Below, in pieces: positions 7,180 through 14,618 of a DNA stretch of 17,437 nt (its first letter is position 1; each line of letters starts with the position of its first letter). The stretch comes from JAZUCT01 sp045639255 (lineage in GTDB: Bacteria; Bacillota; Clostridia; Christensenellales; UBA1242): assembly GCA_045639255.1 (NCBI GenBank), contig JAZUCT010000049.1:1-17437 (forward strand), read 5' to 3'. Made by a program: the position numbers and the translations under genes. The notes under the pieces are model-generated. The model was not told where the DNA came from, searched no databases, and saw only the letters and a program-made list of their open reading frames with translations.

Positions 7180-7324
7180 AATATAATATTGCGGAGCCAG
7201 CTTAATATAAGCGGTTATATTAAGTAAGATGTGGTTTCGCATTAATTTGGCGGACTGTTTTTAAAACATAAGTTATCTGCTATCTATGCGGAACACTTGT
7301 GAATTAAAATGGCTCCGCTTTTTT
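7180..7324 (+). ncRNA. Structured RNA, about 140 nt, unassigned family
   Basis: Four nested or stacked stems can be drawn. P1: GCGGAGCCA (7191-7199) with TGGCTCCGC (7310-7318), immediately followed by six T. P2: CTTAATATAA (7201-7210) with TTATATTAAG (7215-7224), a perfect 10-bp hairpin with a GCGG loop. P3: GTGGTTTCGCAT (7231-7242) with ATGCGGAACAC (7286-7296), 11 pairs and one bulged G. P4: GGCGGA (7249-7254) with TCTGCT (7276-7281). The closing stem running into a U-tract resembles free-standing RNAs such as 6S RNA or SRP RNA. I do not find the SRP GGAAG motif and cannot confirm 6S. It is unlikely to be a riboswitch for the next gene, because that gene has its own promoter after the U-tract. 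The 5' end is uncertain. Confidence 0.65.
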
Positions 7325-7337
7325 GTTATGGTTGCTA

Positions 7338-7366
7338 TTTACAATCAAATTTTTTTGTGATATAAT
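7338..7366 (+). promoter_or_regulatory. Sigma-A-type promoter of the DUF2726-like gene
   Basis: TTTACA (7338-7343), a 17-bp spacer and a consensus TATAAT (7361-7366) with TGA before the -10. It is the strongest match to consensus in the window. The leader to the ATG at 7391 is about 18 bases and contains AAGGAGAG. Confidence 0.8.
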
Positions 7367-7390
7367 ATATTCATATTAAGGAGAGTTTTT

Positions 7391-7954
7391 ATGAGTTTAT
7401 TACTTAGTTTTATGGCCGAAGCAGGCTGGATTGTTGCAATTCTTGTTATTCTTATTGTTGTTATTGCATCGCTTGTTAAAAAGGCAGAAGATAAAAGGGA
7501 ACAAGATGGCCCTGAAATAACCTTTTCTGATGGTGATTTAAGCATTAAAGAAAGGTATATGGATATCAGGGAAGTTATTTTCTATGAATATTTGCAAAGG
7601 GCATTGCCAGATGGTTGTGTTGCATTTCCACGAGTAGGTGTGGATAATGTTGTTCAACCAAAGGGAAGCAAAAATTTTTATAATGCAATAATGAGTAAGT
7701 ATGTGGATTATGTTGTGTTCATAAAGAAAACAATGAAACCAATTCTTTATGTGGATTTATATGAAGATTCACTTTCTGAACAAATTTTAAAGGAAGAAGA
7801 TAAAAATGTTGAAAATGCACTTAAAGCAATTAAACTTCCTAAGTTAACAGTTAAGGTTGATCCAAATAACGAATATGATGTTGAATTAATGCGTTATGAT
7901 ATTGCTGATGCAATTGACCCAGTTAACCTTGCACTTCTTAAAAAAAGTAAGTAA
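7391..7954 (+). CDS. Membrane-anchored DUF2726-like protein
   Basis: 187 residues. One N-terminal membrane segment (about 12-29) is followed by a short charged linker and a soluble domain (about 52-170). The domain has the layout I associate with DUF2726, a restriction-endonuclease-like fold: a helix with Glu (REVIFYEYLQRAL, 60-72), a strand ending in Asp106 (YVDYVVF), KPILYVDLYEDS (116-127) and a final strand LPKLTVKV (149-156). In typical members the central strand carries Glu-Leu-Asp followed by a His; here it reads VDLYED with no His, so nuclease activity is doubtful. The start has AAGGAG about seven bases upstream. Promoter on one side and terminator on the other make it a single-gene unit. 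Assignment is by eye; the role is unknown. Confidence 0.6.
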   Translation: MSLLLSFMAEAGWIVAILVILIVVIASLVKKAEDKREQDGPEITFSDGDLSIKERYMDIREVIFYEYLQRALPDGCVAFPRVGVDNVVQPKGSKNFYNAIMSKYVDYVVFIKKTMKPILYVDLYEDSLSEQILKEEDKNVENALKAIKLPKLTVKVDPNNEYDVELMRYDIADAIDPVNLALLKKSK

Positions 7955-7957
7955 AAT

Positions 7958-7978
7958 AAGGCACTTTGTGCCTTTTTT
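7958..7978 (+). terminator. Intrinsic terminator after the DUF2726-like gene
   Basis: AAGGCAC (7958-7964) pairs with GTGCCTT (7968-7974) around a TTT loop, with a six-T tract (7973-7978). The -35 of the next promoter begins three bases later. Confidence 0.9.
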
Positions 7979-7980
7979 GA

Positions 7981-8010
7981 TTGCTTAAAACCTGCACAAT
8001 ATGTTAATAT
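7981..8010 (+). promoter_or_regulatory. Promoter of the HEPN-CBS / ileS / rluA operon
   Basis: TTGCTT (7981-7986), an 18-bp spacer and TAATAT (8005-8010) with TGT before the -10. The leader to the ATG at 8049 is about 32 bases, AT-rich, with AAGGTGG as the ribosome-binding site. It is far too short for a T-box, so ileS is not under the tRNA-Ile T-box control common in this phylum, at least here. Confidence 0.6.
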
Positions 8011-8048
8011 ATACATATATTATGTAGTAAATATAAGGTGGCAAAATT

Positions 8049-8771
8049 ATGGAAAAATCAAACGCTCAACGATTTATCTCTGCATATAACACAATTGATT
8101 ATGCTTTGCGTGCACAATATGGCTTTAAGCAAGGCATGAGTTTCAGTGAAGTTATAAGAAAAACCGTAACACTTGATAGTGTTGTTCGTAAATATGAAGA
8201 TGTGCTTGTAGATTATGGCAGGTTAAGAAACGCAATAATTCACCGCAGCAATCACGAATATGTTATTGCCGAACCACACCTTGATGTTGTGGAAGATTTT
8301 GAAAGAATTGCAAAACTGATAACAACACCACCAAAGGTGCTTGAAGTTGTATGCAAAGGCCCTGTAACAAGTGTGCAAGGCGAACTTAAAGTAAAAGATG
8401 TTATTCAAATAATATCTCAAACAGGCTTTTCAAACATTCCAGTAAGTTTAAATAACGAAATTATTGGTGTTGCAAATGGCCAACGAATAATTAATCACTT
8501 AGGCAAAGCGGTTTTAAATGGTGCCGACCTAGAACAATTCTGCACAACAAAAAACATTGCAGATCTTGTTAAAAACGAAAATGTGGCAAACCCATATTAT
8601 GTGGTTGCTGATAAAAATTTAACCATTGAACAAGCACTTAACCTGTTCTATACAAACAGAAAGTTATTGGTTATTTTAATAACAAAATCTGGCAACTTCC
8701 AAGAAATGCCAATTGGCATTGTTACTGTTGCCGACATTATGGATATGAACAAAATAATTGAAAACTATTAA
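8049..8771 (+). CDS. HEPN-like domain fused to a CBS domain pair
   Basis: 240 residues, no membrane segment. The N-terminal part (about 5-100) is all-helical and has the HEPN signature RNAIIH (Arg60-His65, the RNxxxH form) in the context YGRLRNAIIHRS. This motif forms the active site in ribonucleolytic HEPN proteins. The C-terminal part (about 112-238) has two CBS-like repeats (PVTSVQGELKVKDVIQII..., then PYYVVADKNLTIEQALNLF... ending GIVTVADIMDMN), which in other proteins bind AMP, ATP or similar nucleotides. The inferred picture is a nucleotide-sensing HEPN protein; whether it cuts RNA is unknown. It is the first gene of an operon with ileS, whose ATG lies 18 bases after its stop. I recall similar 'CBS domain-containing' proteins with an RLRNAIVH segment in Clostridia, so the arrangement is probably conserved rather than unique. 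Confidence 0.75.
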   Translation: MEKSNAQRFISAYNTIDYALRAQYGFKQGMSFSEVIRKTVTLDSVVRKYEDVLVDYGRLRNAIIHRSNHEYVIAEPHLDVVEDFERIAKLITTPPKVLEVVCKGPVTSVQGELKVKDVIQIISQTGFSNIPVSLNNEIIGVANGQRIINHLGKAVLNGADLEQFCTTKNIADLVKNENVANPYYVVADKNLTIEQALNLFYTNRKLLVILITKSGNFQEMPIGIVTVADIMDMNKIIENY

Positions 8772-8789
8772 ATAAAAGAAGGAGTTAAT

Positions 8790-11700
8790 ATGAAAAAAGA
8801 AGTTTCAATGCCAAACTTTTGCGAACTTGAAGCAGGCATTTTAAAATATTGGACAAGCAATAATTGTTTCCAAAAACTTAAAGAAAAAAATAAAAATTCA
8901 AACAAATATTTCAGGTTTCTTGATGGGCCTATCACAGCCAACTATCCAATGGCAATTCATCATGCATGGGGCAGAACTTTAAAAGATTTATTCTTAAAAT
9001 ATAAAGCAATGAATGGTTTTGACAGTATGTTCCAAAATGGTTTTGATGCACATGGCCTTCCAGTTGAACTTGGTGTTGAAAAGGATTTAAATGTTAACTC
9101 TAAAAAAGAAATCTTGGAAATGGGGCTTGATAAGTTTGTTGATGCTTGCCTTAAACGAGTTGAAAAATATTCCAGCATTCAAGTTGAACAATCAAAAAGA
9201 TTGGGTCAATGGATGGATTGGGAAAACAGTTATTTCACAAACAGCGATGAAAACATAACAAGCATTTGGCATTTCTTAAAATTGTGCGATAATAAAGGCC
9301 TTATTGTTCGCGATTCAAAGCCACTTCAATGGTGCCCACGCTGTGGAACAAGTTTAAGTGAACATGAAATGACAGGCAGTTATAAAGAACTTGAACACAC
9401 TTCTGTTTTCTTTAAACTTGGCATCAAAGGCGAAAATTCAGCAATAATTGTTTGGACAACCACACCTTGGACATTAAGCAGTAACGTTGCGGTGGCGGTT
9501 AACCCAGAAAACGAATATCTTTTTGTTAAAGTTAAAAGCGATGAAAGATTGCTGGTTGTTGGTAAAGAAGCTTTAAAAGTTCTTAAAAGCGATGCAGTTG
9601 AAGTTGTTAAAACCGTTAAAGGTGCTGAACTTGTTGGAAAAGAATATGAACCAGTTTTCCCTGAACTTGAATGTCAAAACTTCACCCATAAAATTGTTGC
9701 TTGGGAAGATGTTTCGGCTGTTGAAGGTTCTGGTGCAGTTCATATTGCACCAGGTTGCGGTGCAGAGGACTTTGAACTTGGCAGAAGGCTTGGCCTTCCT
9801 GAAATAATGCCAATTGATGAAAGCGGTGTTTTCTATGCTAAGTTTGGTTTCCTTGCTGGCAAACGAACAAACGAAGTTAACGAAATTGTTTTCAATCGTT
9901 TAAAACAAGATAATAAACTTTACTACACAAAACCAATTAAACACAGTTATCCAGTTTGTTGGAGATGCAAAGAACCAATTGTGTTCCGTCTTGCAGATAG
10001 TTGGTATATCAAAGTTGATAGCCTAAGGGAACAATTATTAAATGCATCTAATGAAGTTAAGTGGGAACCTGACTTTATGAAAAAGCGTATGGCAGATTGG
10101 CTAACAAACATGGGCGATTGGAATATTTCAAGAAAGCGTTTCTATGGAATTCCACTTCCAATTTATCCATGCGAATGTGGCCATGTTCATGTGGTTGGCT
10201 CGTTGGAAGAACTTAGTGAACTTTCAAGCAAAGAAGAAGTTGAAAAAATGCCACATATTCACAGACCATATGTGGATAATATTAAAATCAAATGCCCTAA
10301 ATGTTCAAGGCAAGTTTCAAGAATTACAGATGTTGGCGATTGCTGGCTAGATGCTGGAATTGCACCATTCTCAACAAAAAAATATTTCACTGATAAAGAA
10401 TTCTTTAACAGAAACTTCCCAAGCGAAGTTGTTATTGAAATGCGTGAACAAGTTCGTTTGTGGTTCTATTCGTTGTTGTTTATGAGTGTTGTTATAACAG
10501 GCAAAGCTCCATACGAAAGAGTTGTTGCACACGAAAGTGTTGTTGATGAAAATGGTGGAAGATTCTCAAAAAGTGGCTATAACATTGAAATTAACGATGC
10601 TCTTTCAAAAATTGGCGCCGATTGTTCAAGGTATATCTTTGCGGGCAACCCATTAACAAGCGATGTTAGGTTTGGCTATGGTTTGGGTGATGAAGCAAGA
10701 AGAAAACTTCTTGGTTTCTGGAACACTTACACATTCTTTAACACTTATGCTTGCATAGATAATCCTCAACTTAAAGGCTACACACCAGAATATAATTCAC
10801 TTGATACAACTGATAAATGGATTTTGGCAAGAACACAACAATTTGTTGAAAAAGCAAGGCAAAACTATGATGATTATAAGGCATTTAATGTTATAAAAGA
10901 ATTTGAATTGTTGGTTGATGACCTTTCCAATTTCTATATAAGAATTAACCGCAGAAGATTTTGGAAAAGTGAAGATGAACAAGATAAGTTAAATGCATAT
11001 TATTCACTTTACACAACACTTAAAACAATAATAATAACAATGTCGCCAATTGTTCCATTCTTAACTGAATATATTTATCAAAACTTGGTTAAAGAATTGG
11101 ATAATAATGCAAAAGAAAGTGTTCTTCTTGAAGATTTTCCACAAGTTAATGAACAACTATATAACAAAGATGTTCTTTCACAAATTGAAACTTCAAGGCA
11201 AGTGCTAACTTTGGCTCAAAGGTTAAGAAACGAAAATCAAATAAAAGTTAAACAACCACTTAAAACAATGTTCTTAATTTTGCCAAAAGAAAAGCAAAAT
11301 GCAGTTAAAGAAGTGGAATATATTCTTAAAGATGAACTTAACATTAAAAATGTTGAATTTGAACAAGATAACCACAGATTCAATGTTCCATTCTTAACAG
11401 TTAACTTCAAAAAAGCAGGTGCTGTTTTAAAAGGCGAAGTTCAAAAACTTAAAAACACACTTGAACAACTTTCAACAGAAGAACTTTATAAAGCAGTTGA
11501 AGGTTATAACAACGGAAGTGTTGATGTCAGAGAATTTAAAAATTTAAGTTCAGAATTATTCATTCTTGGCTATAAACCAAAACAAGAATTTGTTATTGCA
11601 ACTGAAAATAATGTAACAGTTGTGCTTGATATAACAATTGATGAAAATTTAATGTTAGAAGGGCTATATAGGGAACTTGTTCGTGCTTGCCAAGTGTTAA

Positions 11701-11906
11701 GAAAACAAGCAAACTTTGCAATCGATCAAAGAATTAAAGCAAGTTTCAAAACACAAAGTGAAACATTAAACCAAGTTCTTGAAAAATTTAAAGATAGAAT
11801 TCAAACCGAAATTTTGGCAACAGAGATTGTTGGAAACATTTCAAAACCGGTTATTAATCAAACTGTTGAAGTAGGAGAAGAAGGAATAACAATATGCTTA
11901 ATGTAA
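8790..11906 (+). CDS. ileS: Isoleucyl-tRNA synthetase, type 2, altered HIGH motif
   Basis: 1038 residues, full length. It charges tRNA-Ile with isoleucine and edits mischarged valine. The N-terminal catalytic part has DGPITAN (45-51). The canonical HIGH position reads AIHH (55-58), followed by AWGRTLKDL. The second signature reads FSKSG (592-596) instead of KMSKS. The CP1 editing domain is intact, with WTTTPWT (222-228) and HIAPGCGAEDF (318-328, Asp327). Cys pairs at CPRCG (182-186), CWRCK, CECG and CPKC look like zinc ribbons. GDCWLDAG and the C-terminal DUF5915-like region (about 930-1038) mark the type 2 (eukaryote-like) clade. AAGGAG precedes the ATG; the last 13 bases overlap the next gene. 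Variants of HIGH with swapped first and third positions (GxHH) are, as I recall, linked to very high mupirocin resistance in IleRS2; here the first residue is Ala. Confidence 0.95.
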   Translation: MKKEVSMPNFCELEAGILKYWTSNNCFQKLKEKNKNSNKYFRFLDGPITANYPMAIHHAWGRTLKDLFLKYKAMNGFDSMFQNGFDAHGLPVELGVEKDLNVNSKKEILEMGLDKFVDACLKRVEKYSSIQVEQSKRLGQWMDWENSYFTNSDENITSIWHFLKLCDNKGLIVRDSKPLQWCPRCGTSLSEHEMTGSYKELEHTSVFFKLGIKGENSAIIVWTTTPWTLSSNVAVAVNPENEYLFVKVKSDERLLVVGKEALKVLKSDAVEVVKTVKGAELVGKEYEPVFPELECQNFTHKIVAWEDVSAVEGSGAVHIAPGCGAEDFELGRRLGLPEIMPIDESGVFYAKFGFLAGKRTNEVNEIVFNRLKQDNKLYYTKPIKHSYPVCWRCKEPIVFRLADSWYIKVDSLREQLLNASNEVKWEPDFMKKRMADWLTNMGDWNISRKRFYGIPLPIYPCECGHVHVVGSLEELSELSSKEEVEKMPHIHRPYVDNIKIKCPKCSRQVSRITDVGDCWLDAGIAPFSTKKYFTDKEFFNRNFPSEVVIEMREQVRLWFYSLLFMSVVITGKAPYERVVAHESVVDENGGRFSKSGYNIEINDALSKIGADCSRYIFAGNPLTSDVRFGYGLGDEARRKLLGFWNTYTFFNTYACIDNPQLKGYTPEYNSLDTTDKWILARTQQFVEKARQNYDDYKAFNVIKEFELLVDDLSNFYIRINRRRFWKSEDEQDKLNAYYSLYTTLKTIIITMSPIVPFLTEYIYQNLVKELDNNAKESVLLEDFPQVNEQLYNKDVLSQIETSRQVLTLAQRLRNENQIKVKQPLKTMFLILPKEKQNAVKEVEYILKDELNIKNVEFEQDNHRFNVPFLTVNFKKAGAVLKGEVQKLKNTLEQLSTEELYKAVEGYNNGSVDVREFKNLSSELFILGYKPKQEFVIATENNVTVVLDITIDENLMLEGLYRELVRACQVLRKQANFAIDQRIKASFKTQSETLNQVLEKFKDRIQTEILATEIVGNISKPVINQTVEVGEEGITICLM

Positions 11907-12580
11907 TTTATGAAGATAATCATATTCTTGTTGTTGTTAAACCACAAAACATTCCTTGCCAAGAAGATGAAACAAAAGATGAAGATTTGCTTTCTATGTG
12001 CAAAAATTATTTAAAACAAACTTATAACAAGCCGGGCAATGTATATTGCGGGCTTGTGCATAGGTTAGATAGGCCAACAGGTGGCGTTATGGTTTTTGCA
12101 AAAACAAGCAAAGCCGCTGCAAGATTAAGTGAACAACTTAAAGAAGAGCATTTTGAAAAAAAATATCTTGCAGTAACAGTTGGCAAACCAACACTTAATC
12201 AAAACTACTTAGTTCATTATTTAAAGAAGAACCCAAGCACAAATGTGGTTAACATTGTTCCGCAAACAACAGATGGTGCAAAAAGGGCAGAGTTAAAATA
12301 TAATGTGCTTGATGCAAACGATAAACTTGCTTTGGTTGAAGTTGAAATTTTCACAGGCAGAAGCCATCAAATAAGGGTTCAACTTAACTCAATTGGTAAT
12401 CCAATTTTTGCAGATGTTAAATATGGTGGAGATATTGTTAAAGGCTATAATATGGCACTTTGGGCATATAAATTAAGTTTCAAACACCCAGTGCAAGATA
12501 AAGTTTTAAACTTCACAGTTTATCCACCAACAGAAGAAATGCCATGGAATTTGTTTGATATTAACAAAATTTTAGGTTAA
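11894..12580 (+). CDS. RluA-family RNA pseudouridine synthase
   Basis: 228 residues. It isomerises specific uridines to pseudouridine in rRNA or tRNA; the target cannot be set from sequence. The catalytic motif HRLDRPTGG holds Asp59. Other family motifs are NHILVVVKP near the N-terminus, EKKYLAVTVG, and LVEVEIFTGRSHQIRVQL with NPIFAD. There is no N-terminal S4 domain, which matches short RluA/RluC-like members rather than RluD. It starts inside ileS (13-base overlap, different frame). AGGAG/AAGGA-like sequence lies upstream within ileS, so translation is probably coupled. No terminator follows; the promoter of the next gene sits over the 3' end of this one. Confidence 0.93.
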   Translation: MLNVIYEDNHILVVVKPQNIPCQEDETKDEDLLSMCKNYLKQTYNKPGNVYCGLVHRLDRPTGGVMVFAKTSKAAARLSEQLKEEHFEKKYLAVTVGKPTLNQNYLVHYLKKNPSTNVVNIVPQTTDGAKRAELKYNVLDANDKLALVEVEIFTGRSHQIRVQLNSIGNPIFADVKYGGDIVKGYNMALWAYKLSFKHPVQDKVLNFTVYPPTEEMPWNLFDINKILG

Positions 12581-12583
12581 AAT
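12555..12583 (+). promoter_or_regulatory. Promoter of the SGNH hydrolase gene, inside the end of the RluA-family gene
   Basis: TTGATA (12555-12560), a 17-bp spacer and TAAAAT (12578-12583). The -10 overlaps the stop codon of the upstream gene. It lacks the TG element (GGT instead) but has a good -35. It gives the SGNH gene independent expression. Confidence 0.6.
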
Positions 12584-12592
12584 AATAAAAAA

Positions 12593-12611
12593 TTGCTTTA
12601 ATTAAAAGCAA
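12593..12611. other. Small hairpin in the SGNH gene leader
   Basis: TTGCTTT (12593-12599) pairs with AAAGCAA (12605-12611) around a 5-base loop. On the plus strand it is followed by AAAAGG, the ribosome-binding site region, not by a T-tract, so it is not a plus-strand terminator. On the minus strand it is followed by six T, but no minus-strand gene needs it. It may shape the leader close to the ribosome-binding site. Confidence 0.4.
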
Positions 12612-12626
12612 AAAGGAAATAATCTT

Positions 12627-14618
12627 ATGAAAAAATGGTTTTTAAGTTTTGTTCTTGTTTTAATGGTTGCCATTTCAGGTTTAGGTGTTAACTTTAAATC
12701 TGTTTATGCAAATGAACCAGCACAAAATCAATTAAACATTGTTGCACTTGGCGATTCCATCACAAAAGGAACAGGGTTAACAGATGTTCAAAATTCTTTC
12801 ATTAACAAAATTGCTTTGGCAAAAAATGCATCTTTAACAAATTTAGCCGAAGATGGTTATAAAGCCGAAGATGTTTTGGAAGTTATTGCACTTTCAACAA
12901 ATCTTGAAGTTATTCAAAATGCAAACACATTTTGCATAACTGTTGGTGGAAACCATGTTTTGCAACCACTTCTTAAAGTGATAAAAACAAAACTTAATGG
13001 CAATTTTTCATCAGCATCTGTTATTGATATTGCACTTGCAATAAACAATATTTATAATTCTCAAACAGATATGGATGCTATTGCAACTGAAATAGAAACA
13101 GAAATTTCAAATTTTAACACCAATTTTCCACAAATCTTGCAACAATTAAGGCAAAAAAATTCAGATGCACAAATTATAGTTCAAACAGTATATAATCCAC
13201 TTGATAAAAGTTCTGCCGATATGATAAGCGGAATTCCAGCAATTTTTGTAGGAACAATTAATAATGTTCTTCAAGGATTAACCGCTTTTATTGAAAATTA
13301 TATTGTTGATGTGAATGAAACAATTAATAAATCTCAATATAAAACAGAATATTCTTACCAAGTGTTCGATACATATACAGAATTTAAAGAATATAATGGA
13401 AGTGAACTTTTAACAAATATTGCAAGTTTCGATATTCACCCAAATGCGTTAGGGCACGAAGTTATTTATAACGGCATGGTAACAACAATTAAAGATGTTG
13501 AAACTGTTCCAGTAAATTCAACAACCATAAAAATATACACAAATGGGGTTTATGTTAACAACCCGCAAGCAGAAGTTGATCCAGAAAATCCAGTGGAACA
13601 AGTTGCTGGTGGCGAAGTTGCTGACCTTAAAAAAGATGATAATGGTTACGATATTTTTGAAGTTGAAATAGAAGGAACTAAAAACTTAGTAATAACTGAA
13701 AAAGAAGGCTATAAGTTAGCCGATGTTAAACTTGGTGAAACCTCACAAGGTGCCAAAAAATCTATAAAACTTAATGGAAACAATCTTCCAAATGAAATTT
13801 CAATTTATTTCCTTGAAGAGTTTGAAGTAACTTTTTCAACTGGCTATTATGGTTATTTAATGGTTAATTCAGTTAAACTTGATAATCCAACATCAAGCAT
13901 TGTTGAACAAGTGCTGTTCGGAAGTTCAATTAGTTGCAGTTTTATGGCAGATTATGGTTATAAAATTGAAAATGTTAAAATTGATGGTGAACAAATCGAT
14001 AATTTTGTTGGTTCAAACTATATTTTTGAAAACATAACCAGTAACCATTCATTTGAAGTTAACTTTTCAAAAATTGAAACCACAACTTACACTGACCCTA
14101 CATATAACATAAAACTTGAAGCTTCAACAGAAAGTTTGCCATATGGCAGTGTTCTTAATATCTATGCTTTAACTGCTGGAAATGCATATAACGAAATTTT
14201 GAATATGTTAGACCCATATTCAACTCAAATGATAATTTACGATTTTTCAATTAAAAAGGGAAATTTAACAATTTCACCTAACGGAAGTTTCACAATTTCA
14301 ATTCCAGTTTCAACAAAATATGATATAAGCAAAACAAAATTATATTATGTTTCAAGCGAAAATGTTGCAGATGAATTAACATATTCTTTTGATGAAGAAA
14401 CAAGGATGTTAACTTTCACAACTGATCATTGTTCATATTATGCGCTTATTCAAGAGGGTGAACCACCTAAAAATCTTTGGTGGATTTGGCTTATTGTTGG
14501 CGGTGCACTTTTAATTTTAACTGCGGTTATTATTGTTATTGTTGTTAAGAAAAAGAAAGATAAAAAAGCAAAACTTGAATTCGAAGCAAAATATAAAAAT
14601 GATTATTTCTCATATTAA
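12627..14618 (+). CDS. Surface-anchored SGNH/GDSL-family hydrolase
   Basis: 663 residues. There is a signal peptide (about 1-29, cleavage near VYA-NE). The SGNH domain (about 35-295) has block I LGDSIT with Ser44, the GGNH segment with Asn109, and DIHPNALGH with Asp269 and His271, a complete Ser-His-Asp set. The family deacylates or de-esterifies lipids, sugars or wall polymers; the substrate is unknown. Downstream (about 330-490) are beta-rich segments resembling bacterial InlB-type or 'divergent' repeats, with GYKLADVKLG and GYKIENVKIDGE as matching elements. A Thr/Ser-rich region and a C-terminal membrane segment (about 617-641, WWIWLIVGGALL...) follow, with a basic tail KKKKDKKAK. This is not an LPXTG anchor. 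The enzyme should sit outside the cell, tethered at its C-terminus. AAGGAAA precedes the ATG. Confidence 0.88.
   Translation: MKKWFLSFVLVLMVAISGLGVNFKSVYANEPAQNQLNIVALGDSITKGTGLTDVQNSFINKIALAKNASLTNLAEDGYKAEDVLEVIALSTNLEVIQNANTFCITVGGNHVLQPLLKVIKTKLNGNFSSASVIDIALAINNIYNSQTDMDAIATEIETEISNFNTNFPQILQQLRQKNSDAQIIVQTVYNPLDKSSADMISGIPAIFVGTINNVLQGLTAFIENYIVDVNETINKSQYKTEYSYQVFDTYTEFKEYNGSELLTNIASFDIHPNALGHEVIYNGMVTTIKDVETVPVNSTTIKIYTNGVYVNNPQAEVDPENPVEQVAGGEVADLKKDDNGYDIFEVEIEGTKNLVITEKEGYKLADVKLGETSQGAKKSIKLNGNNLPNEISIYFLEEFEVTFSTGYYGYLMVNSVKLDNPTSSIVEQVLFGSSISCSFMADYGYKIENVKIDGEQIDNFVGSNYIFENITSNHSFEVNFSKIETTTYTDPTYNIKLEASTESLPYGSVLNIYALTAGNAYNEILNMLDPYSTQMIIYDFSIKKGNLTISPNGSFTISIPVSTKYDISKTKLYYVSSENVADELTYSFDEETRMLTFTTDHCSYYALIQEGEPPKNLWWIWLIVGGALLILTAVIIVIVVKKKKDKKAKLEFEAKYKNDYFSY

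Noticed and set aside
7180..7324. SRP RNA, tmRNA or a riboswitch for the DUF2726-like gene
   Set aside because: No GGAAG-type SRP tip, no tmRNA ends, and the downstream gene has its own strong promoter after the U-tract. 6S remains open.
8011..8048. T-box leader controlling ileS
   Set aside because: The operon leader is only about 40 bases and the gap directly before ileS is 18 bases; neither can hold a T-box.
8049..8771. HEPN toxin of a toxin-antitoxin pair
   Set aside because: No small antitoxin or MNT-type partner is adjacent; the neighbours are a DUF2726-like gene with its own terminator and ileS.
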